This document shows, piece after piece, positions 1 to 6,650 of a stretch of DNA of 18,125 nucleotides. The translations under genes were made by a program, and so were the position numbers. A model generated the notes under the pieces. The model had not been told where the DNA came from and did not search any database. It worked only from the letters and a program-made list of their open reading frames with translations. Source of the stretch: CAYPZL01 sp964415045 (GTDB lineage: Bacteria > Planctomycetota > Phycisphaerae > Sedimentisphaerales > Anaerobacaceae); assembly GCA_964415045.1 (NCBI GenBank), contig CAYPZL010000116.1, forward strand, positions 1-18,125, read 5' to 3'. Positions within the stretch are counted from its first letter, which is position 1, and each line of letters begins with the position of its first letter.

Positions 1-96
1 GGTTCCTACAGATGACTATCGGCCAAACCGGCCCTTTTGAGATAGTTACTTAGTGAGGACGACAACGAGCTGATCTATCGACCCGATCCCACGTTC

Positions 97-1701
97 ATGG
101 GACGGGACCGGTTCGTCTTCCACGCCCTCGACGGTATCGACAGTCTTTCCGGGCGGATGTCCAACCCGGCCACCGTCACCCTGGAGATCCCGAGCACGGT
201 GACGCGCGAGTTTCAGGTCCTCGTGGACGAGGACGACGCCTACGCCTCGGCCTCCGATCAGACGACCCTTTCCGAGTTCCTGCGCGTCGGTCGGCACAGC
301 AGCGGGATGCGCTTTAAAAACGTGGACATCCCGCCCGGCAGCGAGATCCTCAGCGCCTTCCTGAAGGTCTCCGTCGGCAGCGGCAGTCTCGCAGGTCGCG
401 TGACCGGCGCGGTACAGGCCGAAGCGGGCCCCCATCCCGCCGACTTCACGGAAGCCAACGTGCCCCTGTACGACCGCCTGGTGACCGATGCCTTTGTGCC
501 CTGGACCTGGCAGGCGCAGACGCTGGCGCCTATGGGCTGGTACGCCAGCGACGACATCGGCGCCGTCGTTCAGGAAATCGTGGACCAGCCCGGCTGGCTG
601 CCCGGCAACCCCATCGCCATCCTCTACTCAGGCGACGCCCAGAACAGCAGGGACATCGAGTTCTTCGCCTGCGCCCACCCCAACTTCGACCGCGCCGCCA
701 AAATCCAGATCACCTACGGTCCCAACCGCGACTGGGTGCCGCCGGCTTCTGAGGAACCGCCGGCTTCCGAAGAGCCGTCGGTTCCCGGGCAGCCGGACCA
801 GGACGAAACTCCGCCAACAGCCGAGGACGTCGCAGCAGAGACACCGTTCAACACGCCCGTGACGATCGCATTGGTCGCCACCGACGACGGCCTGCCTGAC
901 CCGCCCGGCAAGCTGAGCTTCGCCATCGCGTCGCTGCCGGACCATGGCACGCTGGAACGCCCCGACGGGACGGCCATCACGGGCCCCGGTGCTCTGCCGG
1001 CCTACAAGAACGAAGTGGTCTACTGGCCCGACCCCGACTTCGCCGGCCAAGACAGCTTCACATTCACCGCCGACGACGGCGGCACCGCCCCAGCAGGCGG
1101 AACCTCCAACACGGCCGCAGTGACAGTAACGATCCGTCCCGCTCCAGCCAACACGATCACAGTCGAATACCAGGTCAACAAGAGCGAGGATGACGCATGC
1201 GCCTTGTCAGCGTCTCCATGGAACAGTTGGTTTGGCAAAGTTCTTTACGTCGGATTCAGGAGTAGTGGCATGCGGTTCGAGAATGTCAATATTCCCAGGG
1301 GCAGCACGATTCTTTCCGCCCATCTGAAGATGAACTGGTGTCGCTCCGTCAAGTACCGCATTGAGGGCTTGATTCAGGCAGAAGCAACGGGCAACGCAGG
1401 CAGCTTCTCAAGTACTGATCGGCAAGTCTGCCATTTGCCGACCACCAAGACCGGCGTCTCGTGGATCTGGGAGCCCGGAGTGTACGGCGATAGGGATGAT
1501 TGGCCGGACAACACCTGGCATACGAGCCCTGACATTGGCAAGGTGGTGCAAGAAGTCACAGATCGATCCGACTGGTCGGCCGGTAACGCCATTGCGATCC
1601 TGTTCAGCAGCGAGACGTCGCCTCCTGAAGACATGTATTTCAGCGCTTACGACGAGGCTGCTCGTGCCGCTCCGAAGCTTGAGATTACCTACGCGTATTG
1701 A
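97..1701 (+). CDS. Surface/secreted beta-sandwich repeat protein, 5'-truncated
   Basis: The product contains two diverged copies of one beta-sandwich domain, roughly residues 36-205 and 352-534. Both share the motifs SSGMRF-NV-IP-GS-ILSA, a late PDIG/DDIG-VVQE segment, GN-IAIL and a final KI/EITY strand. Between them are a Pro/Glu linker (about 212-235) and a cadherin-like domain (about 236-350) with VVYWPDPDFAGQDSFTF. The first ATG at 97 gives no signal peptide. Codons 64-96, upstream of it, already match that cadherin-like motif (NELIYRPDP), so the true N-terminus lies further left and is cut by an in-frame stop at 43-45. It is therefore a gene fragment, a frameshifted gene or an assembly junction. 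The role is probably adhesion or carbohydrate binding outside the cell, inferred from domain type only. It converges on the STAS gene 58 bases downstream. The second repeat has visibly lower third-position GC than the first. Confidence 0.7.
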   Translation: MGRDRFVFHALDGIDSLSGRMSNPATVTLEIPSTVTREFQVLVDEDDAYASASDQTTLSEFLRVGRHSSGMRFKNVDIPPGSEILSAFLKVSVGSGSLAGRVTGAVQAEAGPHPADFTEANVPLYDRLVTDAFVPWTWQAQTLAPMGWYASDDIGAVVQEIVDQPGWLPGNPIAILYSGDAQNSRDIEFFACAHPNFDRAAKIQITYGPNRDWVPPASEEPPASEEPSVPGQPDQDETPPTAEDVAAETPFNTPVTIALVATDDGLPDPPGKLSFAIASLPDHGTLERPDGTAITGPGALPAYKNEVVYWPDPDFAGQDSFTFTADDGGTAPAGGTSNTAAVTVTIRPAPANTITVEYQVNKSEDDACALSASPWNSWFGKVLYVGFRSSGMRFENVNIPRGSTILSAHLKMNWCRSVKYRIEGLIQAEATGNAGSFSSTDRQVCHLPTTKTGVSWIWEPGVYGDRDDWPDNTWHTSPDIGKVVQEVTDRSDWSAGNAIAILFSSETSPPEDMYFSAYDEAARAAPKLEITYAY

Positions 1702-1759
1702 TGCGCCGTGACCGGTCGGGGCCGGGTTCGTGAGACTGGTTTCGCTGTCCCGGTGCGGC

Positions 1760-2110
1760 TCACTGGCTCAGGGCGGCGTCGGCGTCGGGGTAGAAGGTAA
1801 AGATCTTGTTGAGGTTGGTGATTTTGAAGACGCGCTGCAATTGGGCGCTGAGGCCGCTGACGACCACCTTTCCGGCGTCGGCCTGCAGATGCGCCCGCAC
1901 TTCCAGCAGCAGGCCCAGGACCTGCGACGAGAAGAACTTGACGCCGGCAAAGTCGAAGATCATCTTGGCGGGCCGCTTCTGCTGAACGTAGTTTTTCAAT
2001 TGGGCCGAGGCGTTGCTGATCTCCTCGACGTCGCTGATGCAGCTATGCGTGAACGCCACGACGGCGACGTCCCCCTTGTCGCGGATTTCCAGGCCCGTTT
2101 TCGTTTCCAT
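1760..2110 (-). CDS. STAS-domain protein (anti-sigma factor antagonist-like)
   Basis: This 116-residue single-domain protein matches the SpoIIAA/RsbV type of STAS domain in length and pattern. It has an N-terminal strand (GDVAVVAF), a helix, then KMIFDFAGVKFFSSQVLGLLLEV, where Ser61/Ser62 occupy the place of the serine phosphorylated in SpoIIAA. The C-terminal part (KVVVSGLSAQLQRVFKITNLNKIF) is the usual closing strand and helix. Members of this family bind an anti-sigma kinase in the cytoplasm and release a sigma factor when unphosphorylated. No partner kinase or phosphatase is encoded nearby. GAGG lies about 10 bases before the ATG. The gene stands alone, convergent with the repeat protein on its left. 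The family call is firm; the regulatory partner is unknown. Confidence 0.9.
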   Translation of the reverse strand: METKTGLEIRDKGDVAVVAFTHSCISDVEEISNASAQLKNYVQQKRPAKMIFDFAGVKFFSSQVLGLLLEVRAHLQADAGKVVVSGLSAQLQRVFKITNLNKIFTFYPDADAALSQ

Positions 2111-2225
2111 AGCTCTCTACCTCATACTTCAAATACCGATTCGACAGCATTATTGCATACTGATAGGGTCGCGTCGAGGGTTTTGTTCGCGACAATCCGC
2201 CCGGGCAAAGCCAAAGACCAAAACG

Positions 2226-2281
2226 CGTGAAGCGTATCTCCTAAGAACCACCGCTTCACACTTCACGAGATACGCTTCACG
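2226..2281. repeat. Inverted heptamer repeat
   Basis: A perfect 15-base inverted repeat has arms at 2226-2240 and 2267-2281 (CGTGAAGCGTATCTC and its complement). The right side reads as four consecutive 7-base words: GCTTCAC (2253), ACTTCAC (2260), GAGATAC (2267) and GCTTCAC (2274). The left side is GTGAAGC (2227) and GTATCTC (2234). No T-run follows on either strand, so it is not an obvious terminator. The heptamer build resembles the repeat at the right end of the window, although the words differ. Confidence 0.75.
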
Positions 2282-2308
2282 TCTCTTTGCCTTTTGCATG
2301 GTGACGGG

Positions 2309-2497
2309 TTCCACCGCCTCGGGGTCCCAATCCGTCCCTCGCCCGGGCGAAAAAACCGTTACGGGCCGGCAGGCAGGTGGCACTACTACGGTGGAATGTG
2401 CAACAACCGGGCAGACGCGTCTGACCCGATGCTTGGGGGTGCGGGCCACAGAAGGAGGCCCGCAGAACAGTGACAAGGACACACGCCGTACGCGGCG
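2309..2497 (+). other. Hairpin-rich gene-free region
   Basis: No convincing gene lies in 2111-2600. This part contains several strong dyads. TTCCACCG (2309-2316) pairs with CGGTGGAA (2389-2396). TCGCCCGGGCGA (2339-2350) and CAGACGCGTCTG (2412-2423) are palindromes. TGCGGGCC (2440-2447) pairs with GGCCCGCA (2457-2464) across 9 bases. CGCCG (2484-2488) pairs with CGGCG (2493-2497). High GC makes some of these expected by chance; as a group they suggest a long structured 5' leader of the gene at 2601. Confidence 0.35.
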
Positions 2498-2510
2498 CTC
2501 GCCGAGGGGA

Positions 2511-2580
2511 GACATTGTGCATCCACGCCAGGGATGGGGGCGTACCGTCTGCAAGACGCAGCCCCAACGGACACAATGTT
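2511..2580 (+). promoter_or_regulatory. Possible three-way-junction leader RNA
   Basis: ACATTGTG (2512-2519) pairs perfectly with CACAATGT (2572-2579), plus a G-U pair outside. Inside the helix are two side-by-side hairpins. The first is CATCC (2520-2524) with GGATG (2532-2536) around a 7-base loop. The second is GGGGC (2537-2541) with GCCCC (2561-2565), containing an inner GTCT/AGAC stem (2547-2557). AACGGA remains as a junction strand. The fold ends about 7 bases before the ribosome-binding site GGAAGG (2587-2592). It does not match a riboswitch consensus I know. A role as a translation-control element for the 2601 gene is inferred. Confidence 0.35.
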
Positions 2581-2600
2581 TCTGATGGAAGGATTGTACC

Positions 2601-4550
2601 ATGAATGAGAGATGGATCTTTACGTCTTTGGTGGTGACGTGCATGGTGATAGCTACGATAAGTTTCGCTCAGGATGACCGCGACGACGACGGTCGCGGCG
2701 AGATCGATCCGACGCTGACGGCGTGGTGGAAGCTGGACGAAACGTCCGGCAACACCGCCGACGACGCCTCGGGAAACAAAAACGACGGCAAGCTGCGCGG
2801 CGGACCCGTCTGGGCCAAAGGCTTCAAGGGCGGCGCCCTGGAATTCGACGGGCGGGACGACTACGTGGCGATCAAGAACTTACGGTACGCCCGCGCCGGC
2901 CTGTCGGCCGTGACGGTGACGACCTGGGTCCGCACGACCAGCGAAGCCGACCAGATCATCGCCTCCTTCGACCGCAACGAGTACTGGCGGCTGGAGATCA
3001 ACGGCACCGCCGGCGAGGCCGGCCGGGTCGGCTGGGACGTGATGACCGATCTGGGCCAGGCGGATCTGCCCGGGCGCGTGCGGATCGACGACGATCGATG
3101 GCATCACGTTGCCGGCGTCTTCGACAACGGGATCATGACGATCTACGTCGACGGCGCCGTCGACGCCACCGCCTTCGCGGGACGCACCTTCGGGACCGGA
3201 AACACCCGCTACGGATTTCTGGGCGTCGGCTCCGAGGCCGAGCACTTCGACGGCGAGAAACTGCCCGAGTCGTACTTCGCCGGCACCATGGACGACGTCC
3301 GCATCTACAACCGCGCGCTGTCGCGCTTTGAAATCGAGATGCTCGCGTTCCACGGCCCGGGCAACGACGACTGCGAAAACGCCGAGCCGGTAACGGAAGT
3401 CATCGATCTGCCTTTCGACACGACGCTCGCGACGGCCGACGGCCCCGGACTCTGCACCAGAGGGCCAAACCTGTGGTACCTCTACGCCCCCTCCTGCACC
3501 GGGATCGCCATCGTCAGTCTCTGCGGCAGCGAGTACGACACGATGCTGTCGATCTACGAGGGCAGCGAGTGCCCCGTCGACCGCGACCGGTTGATCGCGT
3601 GCAACGACGATTTCTGCGGGCTCCAGTCGCAGATCACCTTAGACGTGGTCACGGGCCAGGAATACCTCATCGAGATCGGCGGCTACGGCCGCAGCACGGG
3701 CGAAGGCGTGCTGACCATCGGATGCGAAGCCATCGCCCCGGCCGAGTTCGATCTCGGCGACGCGCCCGACAGCTCGAACGACCACAGCGCCCGCATGACC
3801 GCCTATGCCGACGGCGGCACGGGTATCGTCCAGGCCCATTTCCCGACCGTGTTCGACGACCGTGACGGGCGGCCCCGCGGGCCGATCCATCGGCAGCCGC
3901 TGGCCGTGGCGCATCTCGGCGAAGCGGTCTCCCTGGAACATGAGGCCGACAAGGGCCCGGACGAGGACGGCCTCAACAACATCGACCCCGAAGCCAACCA
4001 GGCCGACCTCGACGGCGCCGACGACGGCGTCATCTTCCCCGTCGAGATGCCGCAGGGCGACTGGGCCGGCTTCGACTACCTGGTCAACGTCATCGAGCCC
4101 GGCACGGACCTCTGGGTCAACGTCTGGTGCGACTGGAACCGCGACGGGGACTGGGACGACGACAGTGTCACCGATCCGGACATGATCTCCGGCGACCGGT
4201 ACGTCTCCGAGTGGGCTGTGCAGAACCAGTATCTCTTCGGCCTGCCCGAAGGGCTGCATCGCCTCAGCACACCGGCGTTTCTCGCGTGGCACCGCGAAAA
4301 GGGCCCCGAGGAGCTCTGGATGCGAATCACGCTGTCCGAGCAGCCCTGGAAGGGCGGGATCGCTCCCGAAATGCTCGGCAGCGGCGGCTCCGGCCCGGAC
4401 GAAGGATACGAGATCGGCGAGACGGAGGACTATCTCTTCGTCCCCGAAACCGGTTGTGTCTTCTGCCAGGACCTCGATGAGGACGGCGAGATCGACTTCG
4501 ACGACCTCATTGCCCTGATTTACCTGTGGCTGGACTGCTGCTTCGAATAA
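2601..4550 (+). CDS. Secreted LamG-like protein with GEVED-type domain and C-terminal dockerin-like EF-hand
   Basis: The ATG is set by GGAAGG 8 bases upstream. Residues 1-24 form a signal peptide ending FAQ, followed by an acidic stretch. Residues 38-250 are a LamG/concanavalin-type sandwich (AWWKLDETSG, DDRWHHVAGVFDN, IYVDG, MDDVRIYNRALS). Residues 255-376 form a Cys-containing sandwich with NLWYLYAP and YDTMLSIYEGSEC. Residues 383-615 run from DLGDAPDSSNDH to EIGETEDYLF, the pattern of the GEVED domain. The tail has one EF-hand loop, DLDEDGEIDFDD (624-635), then a hydrophobic helix and LDCCFE, like half a dockerin. Such tails are common in planctomycete exported proteins; whether they act as an anchor or sorting signal is unknown. 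The likely role is sugar binding or adhesion outside the cell. No catalytic domain is seen. Confidence 0.85.
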   Translation: MNERWIFTSLVVTCMVIATISFAQDDRDDDGRGEIDPTLTAWWKLDETSGNTADDASGNKNDGKLRGGPVWAKGFKGGALEFDGRDDYVAIKNLRYARAGLSAVTVTTWVRTTSEADQIIASFDRNEYWRLEINGTAGEAGRVGWDVMTDLGQADLPGRVRIDDDRWHHVAGVFDNGIMTIYVDGAVDATAFAGRTFGTGNTRYGFLGVGSEAEHFDGEKLPESYFAGTMDDVRIYNRALSRFEIEMLAFHGPGNDDCENAEPVTEVIDLPFDTTLATADGPGLCTRGPNLWYLYAPSCTGIAIVSLCGSEYDTMLSIYEGSECPVDRDRLIACNDDFCGLQSQITLDVVTGQEYLIEIGGYGRSTGEGVLTIGCEAIAPAEFDLGDAPDSSNDHSARMTAYADGGTGIVQAHFPTVFDDRDGRPRGPIHRQPLAVAHLGEAVSLEHEADKGPDEDGLNNIDPEANQADLDGADDGVIFPVEMPQGDWAGFDYLVNVIEPGTDLWVNVWCDWNRDGDWDDDSVTDPDMISGDRYVSEWAVQNQYLFGLPEGLHRLSTPAFLAWHREKGPEELWMRITLSEQPWKGGIAPEMLGSGGSGPDEGYEIGETEDYLFVPETGCVFCQDLDEDGEIDFDDLIALIYLWLDCCFE

Positions 4551-4571
4551 CGCTCCTTTATCTCCGGCAAT

Positions 4572-4610
4572 CAAGGCCGCGAGTCTCCTCCGCTCGCGGC
4601 CTTGGTGTTT
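4572..4610 (+). terminator. Rho-independent-type terminator of the LamG gene
   Basis: A perfect 12-base stem, CAAGGCCGCGAG (4572-4583) with CTCGCGGCCTTG (4593-4604), encloses a 9-base loop 21 bases after the stop codon. It is followed by GTGTTT, a weak U-tract. The stem is strong and well placed; the short U-tract leaves some doubt. Confidence 0.7.
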
Positions 4611-5141
4611 CCACGCAAACCGCCTGAGCCGCCGGCCCCGGCCCCGCCACAACCATCGCTGTTTCCAACCGGGCGAGGGGACGCCGAAGCGTGGTCCCGC
4701 CTCATCGACGAATATCAGGGCCGGCTGCTGCGCTTTGCCCTGGCCCGCGTCGCTCAGCCGGCGGACGCTGAGGACATCGTCCAGGAAACGTTCACTTCGT
4801 TCATCAGGGTGGCCAACCACCTTCAGGTCCACGTCAGCCTCGAAACGTACCTTTTCGGCATCCTGCGGAACGAAATCGTCAACCGCTTTCGCACCCGCCG
4901 GGCGCGGGCTGTATGCCTGATCCAGGACGTCTACCGCACCGGCACGGACGACGCTTCACACGGTTGGATCTTTGATCTTGTTCGCTGGCGGTTACTGCTG
5001 CGGGGGCGTCTGCGTCCCGGCCACCGCCTGGCTTCGCGGCGGATCGGGCAAAGGCAACGGCGCTCTCCGGTTGCTGCCGGTCGAACCGTAGGTGAAGTTG
5101 AGCCGGCTGACCAGAGCCCCGGCCTGATTGCCCGCACCTAA
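4602..5141 (+). CDS. ECF-type RNA polymerase sigma factor, region 2 only (probable broken gene)
   Basis: Residues 27-105 carry sigma-70 region 2: a helix with EYQGRLLRFALARV, the region 2.2 core DAEDIVQETFTSFIR (57-69), then SLETYLFGILRNEIVNRFRTRR. After about residue 119 (position 4956) the frame runs antisense to the gene at 4992-6131 and no longer looks like a sigma factor. The DNA-binding region 4 is missing, whereas an intact ECF factor has about 170-200 residues with both regions. The only starts available are TTG 4602 or GTG 4605, with no visible ribosome-binding site and inside the terminator hairpin. The frame is also open back to the TAA of the previous gene. Probably a decayed or truncated sigma gene; a region-2-only decoy protein is possible but less likely. 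Meaningful coding spans about 4602-4958. Confidence 0.6.
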   Translation: MVFPRKPPEPPAPAPPQPSLFPTGRGDAEAWSRLIDEYQGRLLRFALARVAQPADAEDIVQETFTSFIRVANHLQVHVSLETYLFGILRNEIVNRFRTRRARAVCLIQDVYRTGTDDASHGWIFDLVRWRLLLRGRLRPGHRLASRRIGQRQRRSPVAAGRTVGEVEPADQSPGLIART

Positions 5142-6131
5142 CAGGCGGTCGTGCTCGGCCTGAAGCGCATTGACGTCATTCTGTTGCACCGCCATCGTCA
5201 GGGTCGCCTGCGGAGCCCCCATCAACTTGCTGAGGCACTTGTTCTCCACCTCGGCCACCACGGAGGCCAGATAATTCAAGGAATTCGCCTGCAGGACGCC
5301 CAGTTCCTGGCCTTTGATATACCGCTGAATGACAAACGAAGTAAGCTGGCCGAAACGTTTCGCCAATTCCGGCTTGGCGGCGCCGCCGGAGACAAGCTTT
5401 TCGCTCAGGAGCCGCAAAACGGTGCCGTCCACCAGTTCGTACTTGACGCTCCAATCAGCGTACCGCGAGATTCGCGTATCGGCGACGCGGACCAGCAACT
5501 GCTCGGCGTCCGGCGTAGAATGGCGCCCGGCGAAATCGGCCATGAGCTTCAGGACCTCCGGGCTGCTGCTATCGGCGACGGCGCTGCATTCGACGAAGAT
5601 TCGGCCGGCCAACTGGGCCGCGCCCGACTGATTCTGCGCCAGTTTGGCCCACAGCGTCGGGCTGGTCGCCGAGCGGACCGCCCAGTACCGCACGGCGCTG
5701 TTCTCGTGGGGAATCATCGCCACCGCCAGCTCCGCCAACTGCGGATACCCCAGGCTGTCGATCAGGATCAGCAGATTCGTCATGACCTTGAACCGCCGGG
5801 CCGGATCGGAAATGCCCCGGGCCGCCTGCAAACCGGCCGAAATGTGCGCATAGGCCGACTGAGAATACTGATTCGCGTACTGTGCCTGAGTGCTCTGATA
5901 ATTCAGAATGATCGTGCGGATTTTCGCCACTTCGGTGAAATCGACCGTCCGCACGATATCACCGACCGCGTCGTCCATGAAATCGTCGATGATCTGTAAG
6001 TCTTGCTGTGTCAGGACGTTCTTGCCCTTGACCGTCTCGATCCGGCTCGTGTCCACCACGGCCCGGGAAATCGAGAAGGCCAGCACAAGACCACCGACGA
6101 TGATGGCGAAAACCGCGCGTTTTGCGTTCAT
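4992..6131 (-). CDS. Exported or membrane-anchored helical-repeat protein of unknown function
   Basis: The 379-residue product has an N-terminal hydrophobic segment (about residues 6-23) behind a basic MNAKR start, fitting a signal peptide or signal anchor. The rest is mainly alpha-helical. The stretch around residues 110-170 (RRFKVMTNLLILIDSLGYP, ENSAVRYWAVRSAT) resembles HEAT-like repeats. The last 30 residues are rich in Pro and Gln and probably disordered. I recognise no enzymatic motif. The ATG is preceded by AAAGGAA about 11 bases upstream and by a good promoter at 6177-6205. It is convergent with the broken sigma gene, whose frame overlaps its 3' end. The gene is very likely real because its hydrophobicity pattern and codon bias are sensible; its function is unknown. 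Confidence 0.8.
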   Translation of the reverse strand: MNAKRAVFAIIVGGLVLAFSISRAVVDTSRIETVKGKNVLTQQDLQIIDDFMDDAVGDIVRTVDFTEVAKIRTIILNYQSTQAQYANQYSQSAYAHISAGLQAARGISDPARRFKVMTNLLILIDSLGYPQLAELAVAMIPHENSAVRYWAVRSATSPTLWAKLAQNQSGAAQLAGRIFVECSAVADSSSPEVLKLMADFAGRHSTPDAEQLLVRVADTRISRYADWSVKYELVDGTVLRLLSEKLVSGGAAKPELAKRFGQLTSFVIQRYIKGQELGVLQANSLNYLASVVAEVENKCLSKLMGAPQATLTMAVQQNDVNALQAEHDRLLGAGNQAGALVSRLNFTYGSTGSNRRAPLPLPDPPRSQAVAGTQTPPQQ

Positions 6132-6176
6132 CTCGTTAGCGTTCCTTTCAAAAAAAACCCTCCATCGAGTTTATCC

Positions 6177-6205
6177 AGCTTAACTTTTTGCGGCATTATT
6201 GTCAA
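6177..6205 (-). promoter_or_regulatory. Sigma-70-type promoter for the 4992-6131 gene
   Basis: On the minus strand a perfect -35 box TTGACA (6200-6205) is followed by a 17-base spacer and TAAGCT (6177-6182, 3 of 6 matches to TATAAT). It lies about 45 bases before the ATG in a locally AT-rich stretch. Confidence 0.5.
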
Positions 6206-6482
6206 GCGAAATCAAATTGGAGGGCATTTCCGAGCCCAAGACCCCTATCCCGGCCGCCCGGCACCGTCGATCCGCCTCGCGGCGGCGAGCCCTACGTCCG
6301 GTAACAATACGCGCACGCGGCGCCGGAATCACCCGCAACACGCCCAGGCGGCGCCGAAGCCACTTTATACCCGGCCGTGCTCCCTGTAGCAATAGCCGCG
6401 ACGTTATCAGACGTACAATCCTTCGAAGCATATCCGCGCGACGGTATCGGGGTAGTGCTCCGTCGCCTGTCATATGATGATT

Positions 6483-6585
6483 GTCATCCTGAGCGGAAGC
6501 GAAGGATCCGGCCGTCGTACGTCCCTTCCGGTGCGATGCTGACTTGTCTTTCTCGGCCCAGATGCTTCACTTCGTTCAGCATGAC
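6483..6585. repeat. Dispersed palindromic repeat (CATCCTGAGCG...GAAGGATC type)
   Basis: A 103-base unit begins GTCATCCTGAGCGGAAGCGA and ends with the imperfect inverted copy (GATGCTTCACTTCGTTCAGC then ATGAC). The ends pair over about 30 bases with mismatches. From general knowledge, closely similar GTCATCCTGAGCGAAGCGAAGGATC elements occur in intergenic DNA of many unrelated bacteria. It encodes nothing. The neighbouring stretch 6206-6482 shows no convincing gene, only open frames with unnatural Arg/Ala-rich composition. Confidence 0.75.
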
Positions 6586-6608
6586 GACCCTCTAACGAGT
6601 TGAGACAG

Positions 6609-6633
6609 AGCCGCGCGGGACTTCTGCGGGGCT
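6609..6633 (-). terminator. Weak terminator-like hairpin after the M55 peptidase gene
   Basis: AGCCGCGC (6609-6616) pairs with GCGGGGCT (6626-6633) with one mismatch, 18 bases past the stop codon of the minus-strand gene. The following minus-strand sequence (CTGTCTC) has only scattered T. Placement is right but the signal is weak. Confidence 0.3.
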
Positions 6634-6650
6634 GTTTCTCCCGGCATCCC

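Noticed and set aside
2525..2565. Resemblance of GCAAGACGCAGCC to part of the cyclic-di-GMP-I riboswitch core
   Set aside because: The matching GGCAAACC half and the required stem order are absent, so it is not assigned to that class.
2013..2644. Open frames on both strands in the 2111-2600 region
   Set aside because: Arg/Pro/Cys-rich translations without domains. The strong hairpins and the inverted heptamers explain the region better as non-coding.
3639..4832. 397-codon minus-strand frame opposite the LamG gene and the sigma fragment
   Set aside because: No recognisable domain and antisense-type composition; it crosses a strong terminator and two plus-strand genes with clear domains.
6180..6473. 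97-codon minus-strand frame upstream of the helical-repeat gene
   Set aside because: Very Arg-rich, no domain, and its end overlaps the promoter candidate at 6177-6205.
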